From: Streptosporangiaceae bacterium | GTDB taxonomy: Bacteria; Actinomycetota; Actinomycetes; Streptosporangiales; Streptosporangiaceae | Length of the DNA stretch: 26,107 bases | Direction: 5' to 3' | NCBI GenBank assembly: GCA_030039095.1 | Contig: JASHQP010000408.1 | Span: 1 to 26,107 of the forward strand | The notes under the pieces: model-generated | The model's database searches: none | Told to the model about the DNA's origin: nothing | Seen by the model: the letters and a program-made list of their open reading frames with translations, nothing else | Program-made: the position numbers and the translations under genes | Shown: in pieces, positions 1-6,938 of the stretch | How positions within the stretch are numbered: position 1 is the first letter of the stretch | Layout: each line of letters starts with the position of its first letter

Positions 1-156
1 TTGTTCGCGCAGCAGATGGCCGCGCGGGCGCAGCTCGAACAGATGCGGCGGGCGCTGCCGCCGGGAATGGTGCCCGGGCAGATGGTGCCGGGGCAGATGC
101 CCGGTGCAGGGGGCGACGACTCCCAGCAGCAGCGCGGCTCCGGGCCCTACCTCTAG
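1..156 (+). CDS. bpa: Bacterial proteasome activator, C-terminal end (partial)
   Basis: Frame 1 is open from the first base to a TAG at 154-156 and gives the last 51 residues of a protein whose start lies outside the window. The fragment begins with a Gln/Ala/Arg/Met-rich helix (AQQMAARAQLEQMRRALPPG), continues with a Gly/Pro/Met/Gln-rich linker, and ends in Gly-Pro-Tyr-Leu. In the ring-shaped, ATP-independent proteasome activator Bpa/PafE (M. tuberculosis Rv3780) a helical domain is followed by a flexible tail ending in a Gly-Gln-Tyr-Leu type motif that docks into the alpha ring of the 20S proteasome. The tail seen here has that design, with Pro in place of Gln. Gene context agrees: Rv3780 lies next to a Wzm/Wzt-type exporter in mycobacteria, and such an exporter occurs at 7.1-8.9 kb here. 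The identity rests on 51 residues only. Confidence 0.62.
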   Translation: MFAQQMAARAQLEQMRRALPPGMVPGQMVPGQMPGAGGDDSQQQRGSGPYL

Positions 157-197
157 CCCTCCCGCCCCGCCCTAGCCCACCCGCCCCTCCCTAGCCC

Positions 198-249
198 AGC
201 CGGGCGGCGCTGGCCCACAGCCGGGCGGCGCTAACTCGCCGGGCGGCGC
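198..249. repeat. Short GC-rich direct repeats at a convergent junction
   Basis: AGCCGGGCGGCGCT occurs at 198-211 and again at 219-232, and a 12-base partial copy occurs at 238-249. The period is about 20 bases. The array fills the end of the gap between the bpa stop (+ strand) and the stop of the minus-strand glycosyltransferase, and runs into that gene's last codons. The units have weak internal symmetry and may help terminate transcription; that role is inferred. Confidence 0.6.
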
Positions 250-959
250 AGAGCCTGCCACCGCGCCGCCAGCGCGCGCCCCACGTCGACGAACTGGCGG
301 GCCCGGTGCGTCTGGGACCGCCAGTCGCCACCGGTCGCGCGGTGCGCCAGCGGAACCTCGACCTCCTCGATCCGCATGCCGTTGCGGAGCAGGTCGATCG
401 TGAGCCCAGTCTCCACGCCGAATCCCGGCGCGAGCGGGCGCGCCGCCTCGAACGCTGCGCGGGTCAGGCAGCGCTGCCCGTTCAGCGGCTGGGCCGGGCG
501 CCATCCGGTCGCGCGCATGATCCCGGAACCGGACAGGCCGACGACAAAACCGTGGCCGCCCTGCTTCACCCGGGTGCTGAACACCGCGATCGTCATGTCC
601 GCCTGGCCGGCCCGCACCGGCTCGGCGAGCGGAGCCGCCCCGGCAGCCGTCTCGGCCAGGTCACCGTCCAGGAACAGCAGGTGGCGGGCGCTGTCGCGGT
701 GCTCACCGTCCTCGAGCAGCCGGACGGCCTCGGCACCGGTCTCCATCGCGGCGGCCTTGCCCCGGTTGCGCGCGTGCCGCATCACCGACGCGCCGGCGTC
801 CCGGGCTGCCGCCCCGGTGCCGTCGGTCGAGCCGTCATCCACCACGATCACGATGTCGACTCCGGGCAGCCCTGCCGCCGCCCGCACGGTCGCGGCGATG
901 CGATCGGACTCGTTCCTGGCCGGGATCACGACGGCGACATCGCCGCTCGGCGGCACCAT
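231..959 (-). CDS. Family 2 (GT-A) glycosyltransferase
   Basis: This 242-residue protein is a cytoplasmic GT-A fold glycosyltransferase that would transfer sugar from a nucleotide sugar. Family hallmarks are the N-terminal strand VAVVIPARNES (residues 8-18), the nucleotide-binding VVDDGSTDGT (39-48), and the metal-binding LDGD (97-100, DxD-like). A later segment (about 165-200) with PLNGQRCLTR and FGVETGLTIDLL resembles the acceptor region of glucosyl-3-phosphoglycerate synthase and dolichyl-phosphate-type GT2 enzymes. There is no membrane segment. The ATG at 957-959 has no Shine-Dalgarno sequence but lies 7 bases after TAGGAT, so it is probably leaderless. It follows the STAS gene by 36 bases on the same strand. 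Acceptor and donor cannot be told from sequence; a role in envelope polysaccharide or phosphoglycerate-linked sugar is possible. Confidence 0.85.
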   Translation of the reverse strand: MVPPSGDVAVVIPARNESDRIAATVRAAAGLPGVDIVIVVDDGSTDGTGAAARDAGASVMRHARNRGKAAAMETGAEAVRLLEDGEHRDSARHLLFLDGDLAETAAGAAPLAEPVRAGQADMTIAVFSTRVKQGGHGFVVGLSGSGIMRATGWRPAQPLNGQRCLTRAAFEAARPLAPGFGVETGLTIDLLRNGMRIEEVEVPLAHRATGGDWRSQTHRARQFVDVGRALAARWQALRRPAS

Positions 960-966
960 GGCTGCG

Positions 967-972
967 ATCCTA
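967..972 (-). promoter_or_regulatory. Candidate -10 box for leaderless GT2 mRNA
   Basis: On the minus strand TAGGAT (TANNNT) is followed by exactly 7 bases and then the ATG of the glycosyltransferase. This is the spacing expected when transcription starts at the A of the start codon. No convincing -35 element is visible. Confidence 0.5.
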
Positions 973-995
973 GCGAGTCGGGGGGTGGCGAACGG

Positions 996-1343
996 CTACT
1001 GCCCGGCCACCGCCGCCGGGTCGTCGAGCACGGTGAACACGCTCTCCAGACCGGTCACCTGCAGGATCTTCCTGATCGCCGGGCGCGGAGCAGCCAGCTC
1101 GAGGTCGCCACCCTGCTCGCGTGCCTTCCGGTGCGCGGCAAGCAGGACGTTCATCCCGGTTGAATCGCAGAACTCGACCCCCGACATGTCGACGATGACC
1201 TGCACCGGACTGTCTCCCGACAGCAGGGAGACCAGCTCCCCGTGCAGCCGGGGTGCGGTGTAAAGATCGATCTCGCCGCCCAGCGACATGATGGTGCGAC
1301 TGCCCTGTGACCTAGTCGAGACCTTAAGCTCCACGTGCGGCAC
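996..1343 (-). CDS. STAS-domain anti-sigma factor antagonist
   Basis: This is a 115-residue single-domain STAS protein of the SpoIIAA/RsbV type. Such proteins bind an RsbW-like kinase in their unphosphorylated form and so free a sigma factor. The core GGEIDLYTAPRL, the strand VQVIVDMSGVEF and the phosphorylation site CDSTGMNVLL are present, with the target Ser at about residue 61 preceded by Asp. I chose GTG at 1341-1343 because GGAG lies 8 bases upstream and the product then begins MPHVELKVST, the usual family length. The open frame extends 18 codons further but without support. The ATPase gene at 3632-4204, same strand and about 2.3 kb upstream, is a plausible partner, though the two are not adjacent. 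Confidence 0.9.
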   Translation of the reverse strand: MPHVELKVSTRSQGSRTIMSLGGEIDLYTAPRLHGELVSLLSGDSPVQVIVDMSGVEFCDSTGMNVLLAAHRKAREQGGDLELAAPRPAIRKILQVTGLESVFTVLDDPAAVAGQ

Positions 1344-1438
1344 CTTACCCGCTCCAAGGCACCGCCGGCCAGATGGAACATTGCCGCACATGTCCAACTC
1401 GCTTTCCCACGCCGCAGATATGCGCCAAGCTTGATGTT

Positions 1439-1444
1439 TACACT
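1439..1444 (+). promoter_or_regulatory. Candidate -10 box upstream of the Cys-motif hypothetical
   Basis: TACACT lies in a locally A/T-richer patch, 27 bases before the ATG at 1472, leaving room for a short leader carrying GGAG. No good -35 hexamer is visible at 17-18 bases. Confidence 0.35.
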
Positions 1445-1471
1445 CAGCGCACGGGGGCCGGAGCAGTTCGG

Positions 1472-1942
1472 ATGCACACTCAGCCAGGTCAGCCTCGCCG
1501 GGGTGGCGGCAGGCGGGTCGGCACCGGGCGGCCCGTTCCGGCGCCCCAGGCCCCGGTGCCTGACGAGCGGACCGAGACGCTGCGGCAGTACCTGGAGGGC
1601 CTGCTGCTGCGCGCGCAGGGCGCAGCGTCCTGGCTCAACAGCAGCAGCCACTACCAGCAGTTGCTCAACCGGGAGGGCTTCGTCCCGGTCACGGCCAAGT
1701 TCACGGCTCAGGACCTGACGTTCCTCGCGAACGCGCGCGAGGAGCTGCTGAGATTCACCGAGCTGGGGCTGCGGCTCGCCGAGCTGCATCAGCCGCAGGA
1801 GGTCAGCGCGATCACCAGCGACGCGGCCGGCGCGTTTCACCGCTGCGGGAGCTGCATGTGGCGGTGGCCCTGCCCGACGTTCCGCATCCTGGACGAGGTG
1901 CTGTCCGGCCACCTGCTGCCCGGCGGCCCAGAGACGGCCTAG
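1472..1942 (+). CDS. Conserved-looking hypothetical with a Cys/Trp motif
   Basis: The product is 156 residues with no family I can name. The ATG at 1472 is preceded by GGAG with an 8-base gap; the open frame continues upstream to 1373, but that part covers the promoter region. The first 35 residues are Gln/Pro/Arg/Gly-rich and likely disordered. The middle is a helical stretch (LRQYLEGLLLRAQGAASWL and FLANAREELLRFTELGLRL). Near the C-terminus is the compact motif CGSCMWRWPCPT (CxxC-x5-C), which could bind a metal or a cofactor. There is no signal peptide or membrane segment. It stands alone between the divergent STAS gene and a small membrane protein. Confidence 0.75.
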   Translation: MHTQPGQPRRGGGRRVGTGRPVPAPQAPVPDERTETLRQYLEGLLLRAQGAASWLNSSSHYQQLLNREGFVPVTAKFTAQDLTFLANAREELLRFTELGLRLAELHQPQEVSAITSDAAGAFHRCGSCMWRWPCPTFRILDEVLSGHLLPGGPETA

Positions 1943-1964
1943 CGGCCCTGGGCGGGGGGCGGGG

Positions 1965-1978
1965 ACACCCTCCGGTGT
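1965..1978 (+). terminator. Weak hairpin after the hypothetical gene
   Basis: ACACC and GGTGT form a 5-bp stem with a 4-base loop 22 bases after the stop at 1942. There is no T-tract. It is a weak candidate only. Confidence 0.25.
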
Positions 1979-1999
1979 GCCGCCAGCGCGGATTAGCCG

Positions 2000-2005
2000 T
2001 ACCTT
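2000..2005 (+). promoter_or_regulatory. Candidate -10 box for leaderless small membrane gene
   Basis: TACCTT (TANNNT) ends 6 bases before the ATG at 2012. No Shine-Dalgarno sequence precedes that ATG, so a leaderless transcript is the simplest reading. Confidence 0.45.
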
Positions 2006-2011
2006 AGAACC

Positions 2012-2197
2012 ATGGGCAAACTGCTGCTGGGCATCCTCGGGCTCGTGGTTGCGGTCATCGCGATCATGTTCGTCCTCGCGATCGTCCACGTGCTTTTCTT
2101 CTACGCCTTCTTCATCGTGCTGGTCGCGATCGCGGCCTTCGCGATGTTCAAGGTGGGCCGCTGGTCGGGGCGGCGCCGGCGGGGCGGCGAGTTCTAG
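2012..2197 (+). CDS. Small membrane protein (61 aa)
   Basis: The 61-residue product is almost entirely hydrophobic from residue 3 to about 47, enough for two closely spaced membrane helices or one long hairpin. It ends in a basic cytosolic-type tail (KVGRWSGRRRRGGEF). I do not recognise the family. The frame has strong GC third-position bias, which supports real coding. The ATG has no ribosome-binding site but has a -10-like box 6 bases upstream. Its TAG lies within CTAG at 2194-2197, which also supplies the stop of the convergent arginine deiminase gene. Function unknown. Confidence 0.7.
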   Translation: MGKLLLGILGLVVAVIAIMFVLAIVHVLFFYAFFIVLVAIAAFAMFKVGRWSGRRRRGGEF

Positions 2198-3534
2198 CCG
2201 GCCGGCGTCAGCCGCCCGAGCGGCTCGACCCTCCGGAGCGGCTGGGTCACTGCCTCGTGCGGCATGAACACGCCCGGTCGGGTGAACTGCACGGCGGTCA
2301 CTCCAGCGTCCGGTGATGCCGCCGGATCCCTCGCCACCGGGCAGGCCATGCACCTGGGCCCGCCGCGGCTGCTGCCTAGTTCGCTGGCAGGCACCCGAAT
2401 CACTTCGAGCCCGGCTGCTTCGAGCCGGTCATTGGTCTGGGTGTTCCGCTCGTGGCTGATCACGACCCTGCGGTCGATCGCCAGAGCGTTGCCCCCGTCA
2501 TCCCATTGCTGCCGCGGCGCGGCCAGCGGGTCCATGCCGGTCTCGATGACGTTGAGCCGGTCGATTCCCATGGCTTGCGCCGCCGCCTCGAGGAACGGCT
2601 GCGGCCGCGAGACGCGCATGCCGTCCGCGCACGCGGTGATGGTGTGCGCGGTCAGCGTGAAGGCGTGCCGGGGATACATGACGACGGTATCCACATCGAC
2701 CATGGTGCAGAGCGTGTCCAGGTGCGCGCCCGGCCCGAGCGGTTCCAGCGGCACGGCCAGCACGGTGTGCGCGAGGCCGGCGTCGAATACCCGCCGCGCA
2801 AGGCGCTCGGCGCCCGCCGCCGTGGTCCGCTGGCCCACGCCCACAGCGATCACGCTGGGCGCGAGCAGCAGCACATCCCCGCCGGTTACCCGCTCGAGCC
2901 CCGGACCGTAGAGGCACTTGGTGCCGGCGAACCTCGGATGGTGCGCGTAGATCACGCCGATGAGCTCGGACTCGCGCTGCCGACCATCCGCGGACAGGCA
3001 GGTGACCGCGACCCGGTCACCGACCCAGACGCTGGAGTCGCGGATGAAGGTGAGGTTGGGCAGCGGATCGACGATGAAGTCATGCCGGTCGAGCAGTTCG
3101 AAGACCACACCGCGGCCGATCGTGAGCTCTTCCGGGGTCAGACCCGCGATCAGGACCCGGGCCAGCGCCTCGGGGTCAAGGTGGTCGAGGTGGTCGCGGA
3201 GCTGCGCCCGGAGCTCATCGCCGAGTGCCGCGCCGGAGAGCACCGAGGCGATCGCCTCGTCCCTGGCAGGCTGGTACTCGAGCGCATCCTGCAGCAGTTC
3301 GGTCACGTACAGGACCTCGACACCGCGCTCGCGCAGCACACTGGCCAGCGCGTCGTGTTCCTGCTGGGCGCGGCTTGCCCACGGCAGCGTATGGTAAAGC
3401 AGCCGGTCCGCATGGCGCGGGGTGATTCTGCGCAGCTCTAGGCCTGGGCGATGGACCAGCACCGTCCGAAGCCGGCCAACCTCGCCATCGGCGCCGTGCG
3501 CGTGGGCCACGATTCCCCCCGGCTGTGCCGCCAC
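2194..3534 (-). CDS. arcA: Arginine deiminase family protein, active site altered
   Basis: The family hydrolyses L-arginine to citrulline and ammonia in the cytoplasm. The 446-residue product aligns along its length with bacterial ADI. It has PLPNLTFIRDSS (Asp166), HLDTLCTMVD (His271, Asp273), QQWDDGGN (343-349), and the nucleophile loop RGGPRCMACP (Cys395). Two usual glutamates are changed: the EGGDV motif reads VTGGDV (Thr217, codon ACC), and the GVGERT motif reads GVGQRT (Gln235). The first corresponds to an active-site Glu of characterised enzymes, so activity is uncertain. A tail of about 40 residues follows the normal end (ARDP). No arcB or arcC is nearby, so this is not a full deiminase pathway operon. 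GTG at 3532-3534 starts the frame; another GTG at 3508-3510 has a G-rich stretch just upstream and is also possible. Confidence 0.88.
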   Translation of the reverse strand: MAAQPGGIVAHAHGADGEVGRLRTVLVHRPGLELRRITPRHADRLLYHTLPWASRAQQEHDALASVLRERGVEVLYVTELLQDALEYQPARDEAIASVLSGAALGDELRAQLRDHLDHLDPEALARVLIAGLTPEELTIGRGVVFELLDRHDFIVDPLPNLTFIRDSSVWVGDRVAVTCLSADGRQRESELIGVIYAHHPRFAGTKCLYGPGLERVTGGDVLLLAPSVIAVGVGQRTTAAGAERLARRVFDAGLAHTVLAVPLEPLGPGAHLDTLCTMVDVDTVVMYPRHAFTLTAHTITACADGMRVSRPQPFLEAAAQAMGIDRLNVIETGMDPLAAPRQQWDDGGNALAIDRRVVISHERNTQTNDRLEAAGLEVIRVPASELGSSRGGPRCMACPVARDPAASPDAGVTAVQFTRPGVFMPHEAVTQPLRRVEPLGRLTPAG

Positions 3535-3599
3535 GCCCCCCGCGCGGCCGCTGAGCGCCCCCCAGCGCCCCTGGAAGGAGTATCACCATTCCGGCGCCG

Positions 3600-3628
3600 A
3601 TTACGCATGCGCAGTGCTTTTGCGTTAA
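3600..3628 (-). promoter_or_regulatory. Candidate promoter for arcA
   Basis: On the minus strand TTAACG (3623-3628) and CGTAAT (3600-3605) are separated by 17 bases in a short A/T-rich island between the ATPase stop and arcA. Each hexamer matches 4 of 6 positions of the housekeeping consensus. This would give arcA its own promoter with a leader of about 60 bases. Confidence 0.4.
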
Positions 3629-3631
3629 CAA

Positions 3632-4204
3632 CTAGTCACTATGGGTAAGGATCGGCGCGGCCCTCGCGGCTGGCGGCGCCGGTATGACCGCCCAGACCGT
3701 CAGCCCGAAGCTGCCGCTGCGAACTCCCCAGGTGCGCGACAGGTGCTCGACGATGCCAAGGCCGCGCCCGCCAAGCGCCGACAGGGACGCCTTCGTCTGG
3801 CGGGGCCTGGTCGGACTCCCCCCGTCGCTGACCGCGACCTCCACCGACTCCGTGGCGACGTTCCAGGTGACCTGCAGCCGGGAGCCCGGGAGCGACTGCG
3901 CGTGGCGGATCGCGTTGCTGAGCAGCTCGCTGATCACGAGGGCCACGTCACGTATGACGGCGTCGAAGATGCCCGCCGCGATCAGGTCAGCGGCTAGCCG
4001 CCGCCGCGCGACGGCTACGCTTGCGGGCGTGGCGGGCAGGAGGACGATGCTCGACCCCCGGCCACGACGCCCGGCGAAAGGAGCCATTGCGACCGGAATG
4101 CCCATCCCAGCAGGGCCGGAAACCGGAAGCGGCCGCCGAGTGCCGGCCCAGTGCGGGCGGTCCGGGCTGCGGGCGCCTCGTAGCGCACGTTCAGCCGATA
4201 TCAT
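3632..4204 (-). CDS. RsbW-like anti-sigma / serine kinase ATPase
   Basis: The gene encodes a GHKL-fold ATPase of the HATPase_c_2 type found in anti-sigma factors and serine kinases that phosphorylate STAS partners. In the 190-residue form the N box is ISELLSNAIRH (Glu93, Asn97), the D box is VSDGG (Asp127) and the G box is GGRGLGIVEHL (145-155). The open frame runs up to 4543, but the upstream part is Arg/Ser-rich and overlaps the divergent membrane gene. I chose ATG at 4202-4204 because GGAG lies 6 bases upstream. ATG at 4103-4105 also fits the domain boundary but lacks a ribosome-binding site. The first 40-50 residues would be an unstructured Pro/Arg/Gly extension. It may partner the STAS protein at 996-1343. 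Confidence 0.83.
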   Translation of the reverse strand: MISAERALRGARSPDRPHWAGTRRPLPVSGPAGMGIPVAMAPFAGRRGRGSSIVLLPATPASVAVARRRLAADLIAAGIFDAVIRDVALVISELLSNAIRHAQSLPGSRLQVTWNVATESVEVAVSDGGSPTRPRQTKASLSALGGRGLGIVEHLSRTWGVRSGSFGLTVWAVIPAPPAARAAPILTHSD

Positions 4205-4329
4205 GGGCAACTCCGCGGTGCTGACAGCCATTGGCGCTGGCCCGATCCGTGAGGCGCACGACCACGCCATAACCCATCGTCTCTGCAGCGATCTGCCCAA
4301 ACTCCGGCAGGCGCTGGACAGGTGAACCC

Positions 4330-6222
4330 ATGAACCGTGCAGGCCGCAGCAGGCCAGGAGAACTGGATGCTGCCGAGTCCAGGCCTGTGGATGACGACGC
4401 CGCCGCAGACACCGCCGGGCGCGAGGACTCCGCCGGGCGCGAGGACTCCGCCGGGCCAGGGGCTGCGAGCTCGCGCTCCCGTGTGCGGCACCTGGCGCTG
4501 CTGGCGATATACCTGGCCGCCGGGATCGCGCTGACCTGGCCACGCACCACGTACCTGTGGCGTCACCTGCTGCCGGAAACCCGCGACACCTCGGGCTACG
4601 TCTGGGATCTGTGGTGGACGGCGCACCAGGTCGTCCACCTGGCCAACCCCTTCTACACCAACCACATGGCCGCCCCGGTCGGCATCCAGCTGGGGTTCGA
4701 CACCACGATGCCGCTGGCCGGCCTGGTCATGACGCCAGTGACCCTGGCCTTCGGCCCCAGCGCCTCGTTCGACGTGCTGACGGCCCTGGTGCCCGGCCTG
4801 ACCTGCTATCTGATGTACCGGGCGGCCCGGCTGTGGCTGGCCGAGCCGGGGGCGATCGCCGCCGCAGCGCTGTTCGGCCTGTCCTCGATGCTGGCGTGGC
4901 AGGACTGGATGCACCTGAACATCGCGCTCGGCACCCTGTTCCTGCCGATGACGCTGGAGGCCGTGGTCCGGCTGCGCCGTCGGCCCGGGGTCCGCCAGGG
5001 CGTGATCCTGGGCGCGGTGCTCGGCGCGAGCCTGCTGGTCAACCAGGAGTCGGCGGTGATGGCTATACTGCTGGCCGCGGCGGCGCTGCTGCCGTGGCTG
5101 GTCCGCCACCCGAGGGCGGACCGGCTGCGCGCGCTGGCATGGGGCGCGGCGGCCGCGGCGATCATCGCGAGCCCGCAGCTGGTCGCCATGATCACGCAGG
5201 CCTCCGGCGGCGGTGCGTCGGTCAACGGGCGCACGCTGGCGGTCACCGGCAAGACCTACGGCGTCGGGCTCTTCGACCTCTTCAACCCCACGCAGCGGGT
5301 GGCCGCCTACGGGCTGACCGGCCTGGCCAACGCGGCGGCGAACAGCGACGGGCGCATCGGCGAGGCAATGCCGATGTACGGCGTGGTGCTCACCGTGCTC
5401 GCGCTGTGCGGGCTGGTCGCCGCCTGGCGGCGCGGCAGCGCCTGGAAGCTGGCCGCGCTGTGGGTTGGGTGTTCCTGGCTCGCCCTCGGCGCCGTGCTCT
5501 GGATCGGCCACAAACCGCGCCTGCCGTTCCTGGAACGGTGGTATGCGCAGCGGGTATCGCTGATCATGCCCTACACGTGGGTCATGCGCATCCCGTTGCT
5601 GTCGGACCTGAGGGAAGCCGACAGGTTCGCCATCCTCGGGCTCGTCGGCGCCGCGCTTCTGGCCGGCGCCGCAGTGGAGTGGGTGTGGCGCCACGCCCGC
5701 GTCGCGGTCGTCGTCGTGGCCGCGCTTGCCGTGTTCGAGGCGGGCTGGGCGGGCGGCACGAACGTCGGCGTGATGCGGACGTCGATGCCTGCCCTCGACC
5801 GCCCGATCGCCGCCGACCACTCGGATTCGATCGTGGTTGATGCTCCGTTCGGCCTACGTGGCGGGATTCCGCTGTATGGCGGGCAGTTCGCCGCTCAGTC
5901 CCTGATCCTGGCCACCAGCGACGGGCACCGGCGCGCGGTCTCCTACACCTCCTGGGTGCCGGCCGCAACGATCCGCGCGATCAAGAAGCACCCGTTCTAC
6001 ACGCTGCTCGTCAGTTCCTCGAACTACATCGAGGGCGCGCCGGTCGTCGTGCGGGCTACGCCCGCCCAGCTGGCGGCCGCGGCGCGGGACGCCCGCCACA
6101 TGCGCATCGGCTGGGTACTGGTCTGGACCAGCAACCCGCTGATCGCCAAGTACCTGACCGACACCGGCTTCCGGCTCGACTACCGCGCCGACGGCGCCGC
6201 CGTGTACCGGCCGGCCGGCTGA
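4330..6222 (+). CDS. Polytopic GT-C-like membrane glycosyltransferase
   Basis: The 630-residue product begins with about 50 disordered acidic residues and then has roughly ten or more membrane helices (first about residues 52-70). A long C-terminal soluble portion (from about 490) follows. The first extracytoplasmic loop has TRDTSGYVWDLWW followed by NPFYTNHMAAPVG, the layout of GT-C enzymes that use polyprenyl-phosphate sugars, with an early acidic residue in the catalytic loop. No named family can be fixed by eye; a YfhO-like or arabinofuranosyl/mannosyltransferase-like role is possible. The start ATG follows AGG by 7 bases. The gene is transcribed away from the ATPase and faces marR across 47 bases. 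In mycobacteria a GT-C protein (Rv3779) neighbours bpa, a possible parallel. Confidence 0.75.
   Translation: MNRAGRSRPGELDAAESRPVDDDAAADTAGREDSAGREDSAGPGAASSRSRVRHLALLAIYLAAGIALTWPRTTYLWRHLLPETRDTSGYVWDLWWTAHQVVHLANPFYTNHMAAPVGIQLGFDTTMPLAGLVMTPVTLAFGPSASFDVLTALVPGLTCYLMYRAARLWLAEPGAIAAAALFGLSSMLAWQDWMHLNIALGTLFLPMTLEAVVRLRRRPGVRQGVILGAVLGASLLVNQESAVMAILLAAAALLPWLVRHPRADRLRALAWGAAAAAIIASPQLVAMITQASGGGASVNGRTLAVTGKTYGVGLFDLFNPTQRVAAYGLTGLANAAANSDGRIGEAMPMYGVVLTVLALCGLVAAWRRGSAWKLAALWVGCSWLALGAVLWIGHKPRLPFLERWYAQRVSLIMPYTWVMRIPLLSDLREADRFAILGLVGAALLAGAAVEWVWRHARVAVVVVAALAVFEAGWAGGTNVGVMRTSMPALDRPIAADHSDSIVVDAPFGLRGGIPLYGGQFAAQSLILATSDGHRRAVSYTSWVPAATIRAIKKHPFYTLLVSSSNYIEGAPVVVRATPAQLAAAARDARHMRIGWVLVWTSNPLIAKYLTDTGFRLDYRADGAAVYRPAG
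4414..4456 (+). repeat. 18-bp in-frame tandem repeat
   Basis: Two perfect 18-base copies (4414-4431 and 4432-4449) and 7 bases of a third lie in the N-terminal disordered region of the GT-C-like gene. They encode Ala-Gly-Arg-Glu-Asp-Ser twice, so copy number can vary without a frameshift. Confidence 0.9.
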
Positions 6223-6257
6223 CAAGGTTGCCCGTCACGCAGCACCGCAGCCAGCCG

Positions 6258-6290
6258 GCCGCCGGGCCGTCAGCGAGCCGCCGGGCCGTC
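6258..6290. repeat. 14-bp direct repeat across the marR stop
   Basis: GCCGCCGGGCCGTC occurs at 6258-6271 and 6277-6290 (period 19). The copies span the stop codon of the minus-strand marR gene, where it faces the GT-C-like gene. Confidence 0.75.
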
Positions 6291-6887
6291 GCCGAGCAGG
6301 CCCTCCGCGGCCAGGCCGCGCACCAGGCCACGCAGGCCAGCCGACAGGCCCTCCCGCTCCTCGGCGGTAAGCGCGCCGAGGATCCTCGTCTGCCGGGAAT
6401 GCCAGGCGTTCCACAGCCTGGCGGCCACGGCCCCGCCATCCGCGGTCAGGTAGAGGCGCACGTACCGCTGGTTGCCCTCGTCGCGGCCGCGGCGGATCCA
6501 GCCCTTCCGCTCCAGCCCGGCGGCCAGCCGGCTCACCGTGCTCTTCTCCAGGCCGAGCAGGCTGGCCAGCTCGCCCTGGGCGATGCCGCGCGCCTTGACC
6601 AGCTCGATCAGCGCGCGCGCCTCAGAACTCGACAGCTGCGGCACGCCGGCAGCCGGGCCTGCGCCGCCGGCGGCATCCCCCGGGCGGCCGTCAGCAGACG
6701 GCAAGCTTGCGTGGCCCGGCCGTCGGTCAGCGCGAGCGGCGCCGGCCGCGACCGCCGCGCCGTTGCTGGGCGCAGCCGCATTGGGGGCGGGGACACCGAC
6801 CGTCCCGTCCCCGGGAGCCGGGCTCACCAGGCGCAGCAGCTGAGCGAGCAGCTGCCCCAGTTCGGCGTCGTCGAGTGCGTCGCTCAC
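6270..6887 (-). CDS. MarR-family transcriptional regulator with long linker
   Basis: The 205-residue protein is a winged-helix MarR regulator. The N-terminal dimer helix (DDAELGQLLAQLLRLV) is separated from the DNA-binding part by a 60-residue Ala/Pro/Gly-rich linker (about residues 23-83), which is unusual because MarR proteins normally pass straight from helix 1 to helix 2. The helix-turn-helix (IAQGELASLLGLEKSTVSRL) and the wing (RRGRDEGNQRYVRLYLT) are intact, and the protein ends with the second dimer helix. I chose GTG at 6885-6887 (MSDALDD). The upstream TTG would put coding sequence inside an operator. The gene is divergent from the exporter genes and two matched palindromes lie between, so autoregulation and control of the exporter are likely. 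Confidence 0.9.
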   Translation of the reverse strand: MSDALDDAELGQLLAQLLRLVSPAPGDGTVGVPAPNAAAPSNGAAVAAGAARADRRPGHASLPSADGRPGDAAGGAGPAAGVPQLSSSEARALIELVKARGIAQGELASLLGLEKSTVSRLAAGLERKGWIRRGRDEGNQRYVRLYLTADGGAVAARLWNAWHSRQTRILGALTAEEREGLSAGLRGLVRGLAAEGLLGDGPAAR

Positions 6888-6894
6888 AACAACA

Positions 6895-6909
6895 GTTGTA
6901 CCGCACAAC
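6895..6909. promoter_or_regulatory. MarR operator site 1
   Basis: GTTGTACCGCACAAC is an inverted repeat (GTTGT/ACAAC). It shares the pattern CAGTTG-N3-CG-N-ACAACTCA with site 2. It overlaps the likely -35 of the exporter promoter. On the minus strand it contains TACAAC placed exactly 7 bases before the marR GTG, so it could block both promoters. Confidence 0.72.
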
Positions 6910-6926
6910 TCAGTCGGTGGTACAGT
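6896..6926 (+). promoter_or_regulatory. Candidate promoter of the Wzm/Wzt exporter operon
   Basis: TACAGT at 6921-6926 fits TANNNT. TTGTAC at 6896-6901 could be the -35 with a 19-base spacer. The start of transcription would fall near 6933, between the two MarR operators. Confidence 0.5.
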
Positions 6927-6938
6927 CGCCGCGTGACA

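Noticed and set aside
172..504. Minus-strand open frame of 110 codons near the left end
   Set aside because: It overlaps the GT2 gene in another frame and is Ala/Arg/Pro/Gly-rich without motifs.
4205..4543. Longer N-terminus of the RsbW-like ATPase
   Set aside because: The extension is Arg/Ser-rich, overlaps the divergent gene start, and a good ribosome-binding site supports ATG at 4204.
4201..5820. Minus-strand open frame of 539 codons opposite the GT-C-like gene
   Set aside because: It has composition typical of antisense high-GC frames and no recognisable motif; the plus-strand membrane protein explains the sequence.
6888..6908. TTG start for marR, 7 codons upstream
   Set aside because: It would place the coding start inside operator 1 and adds residues unlike the family; GTG at 6887 fits better.
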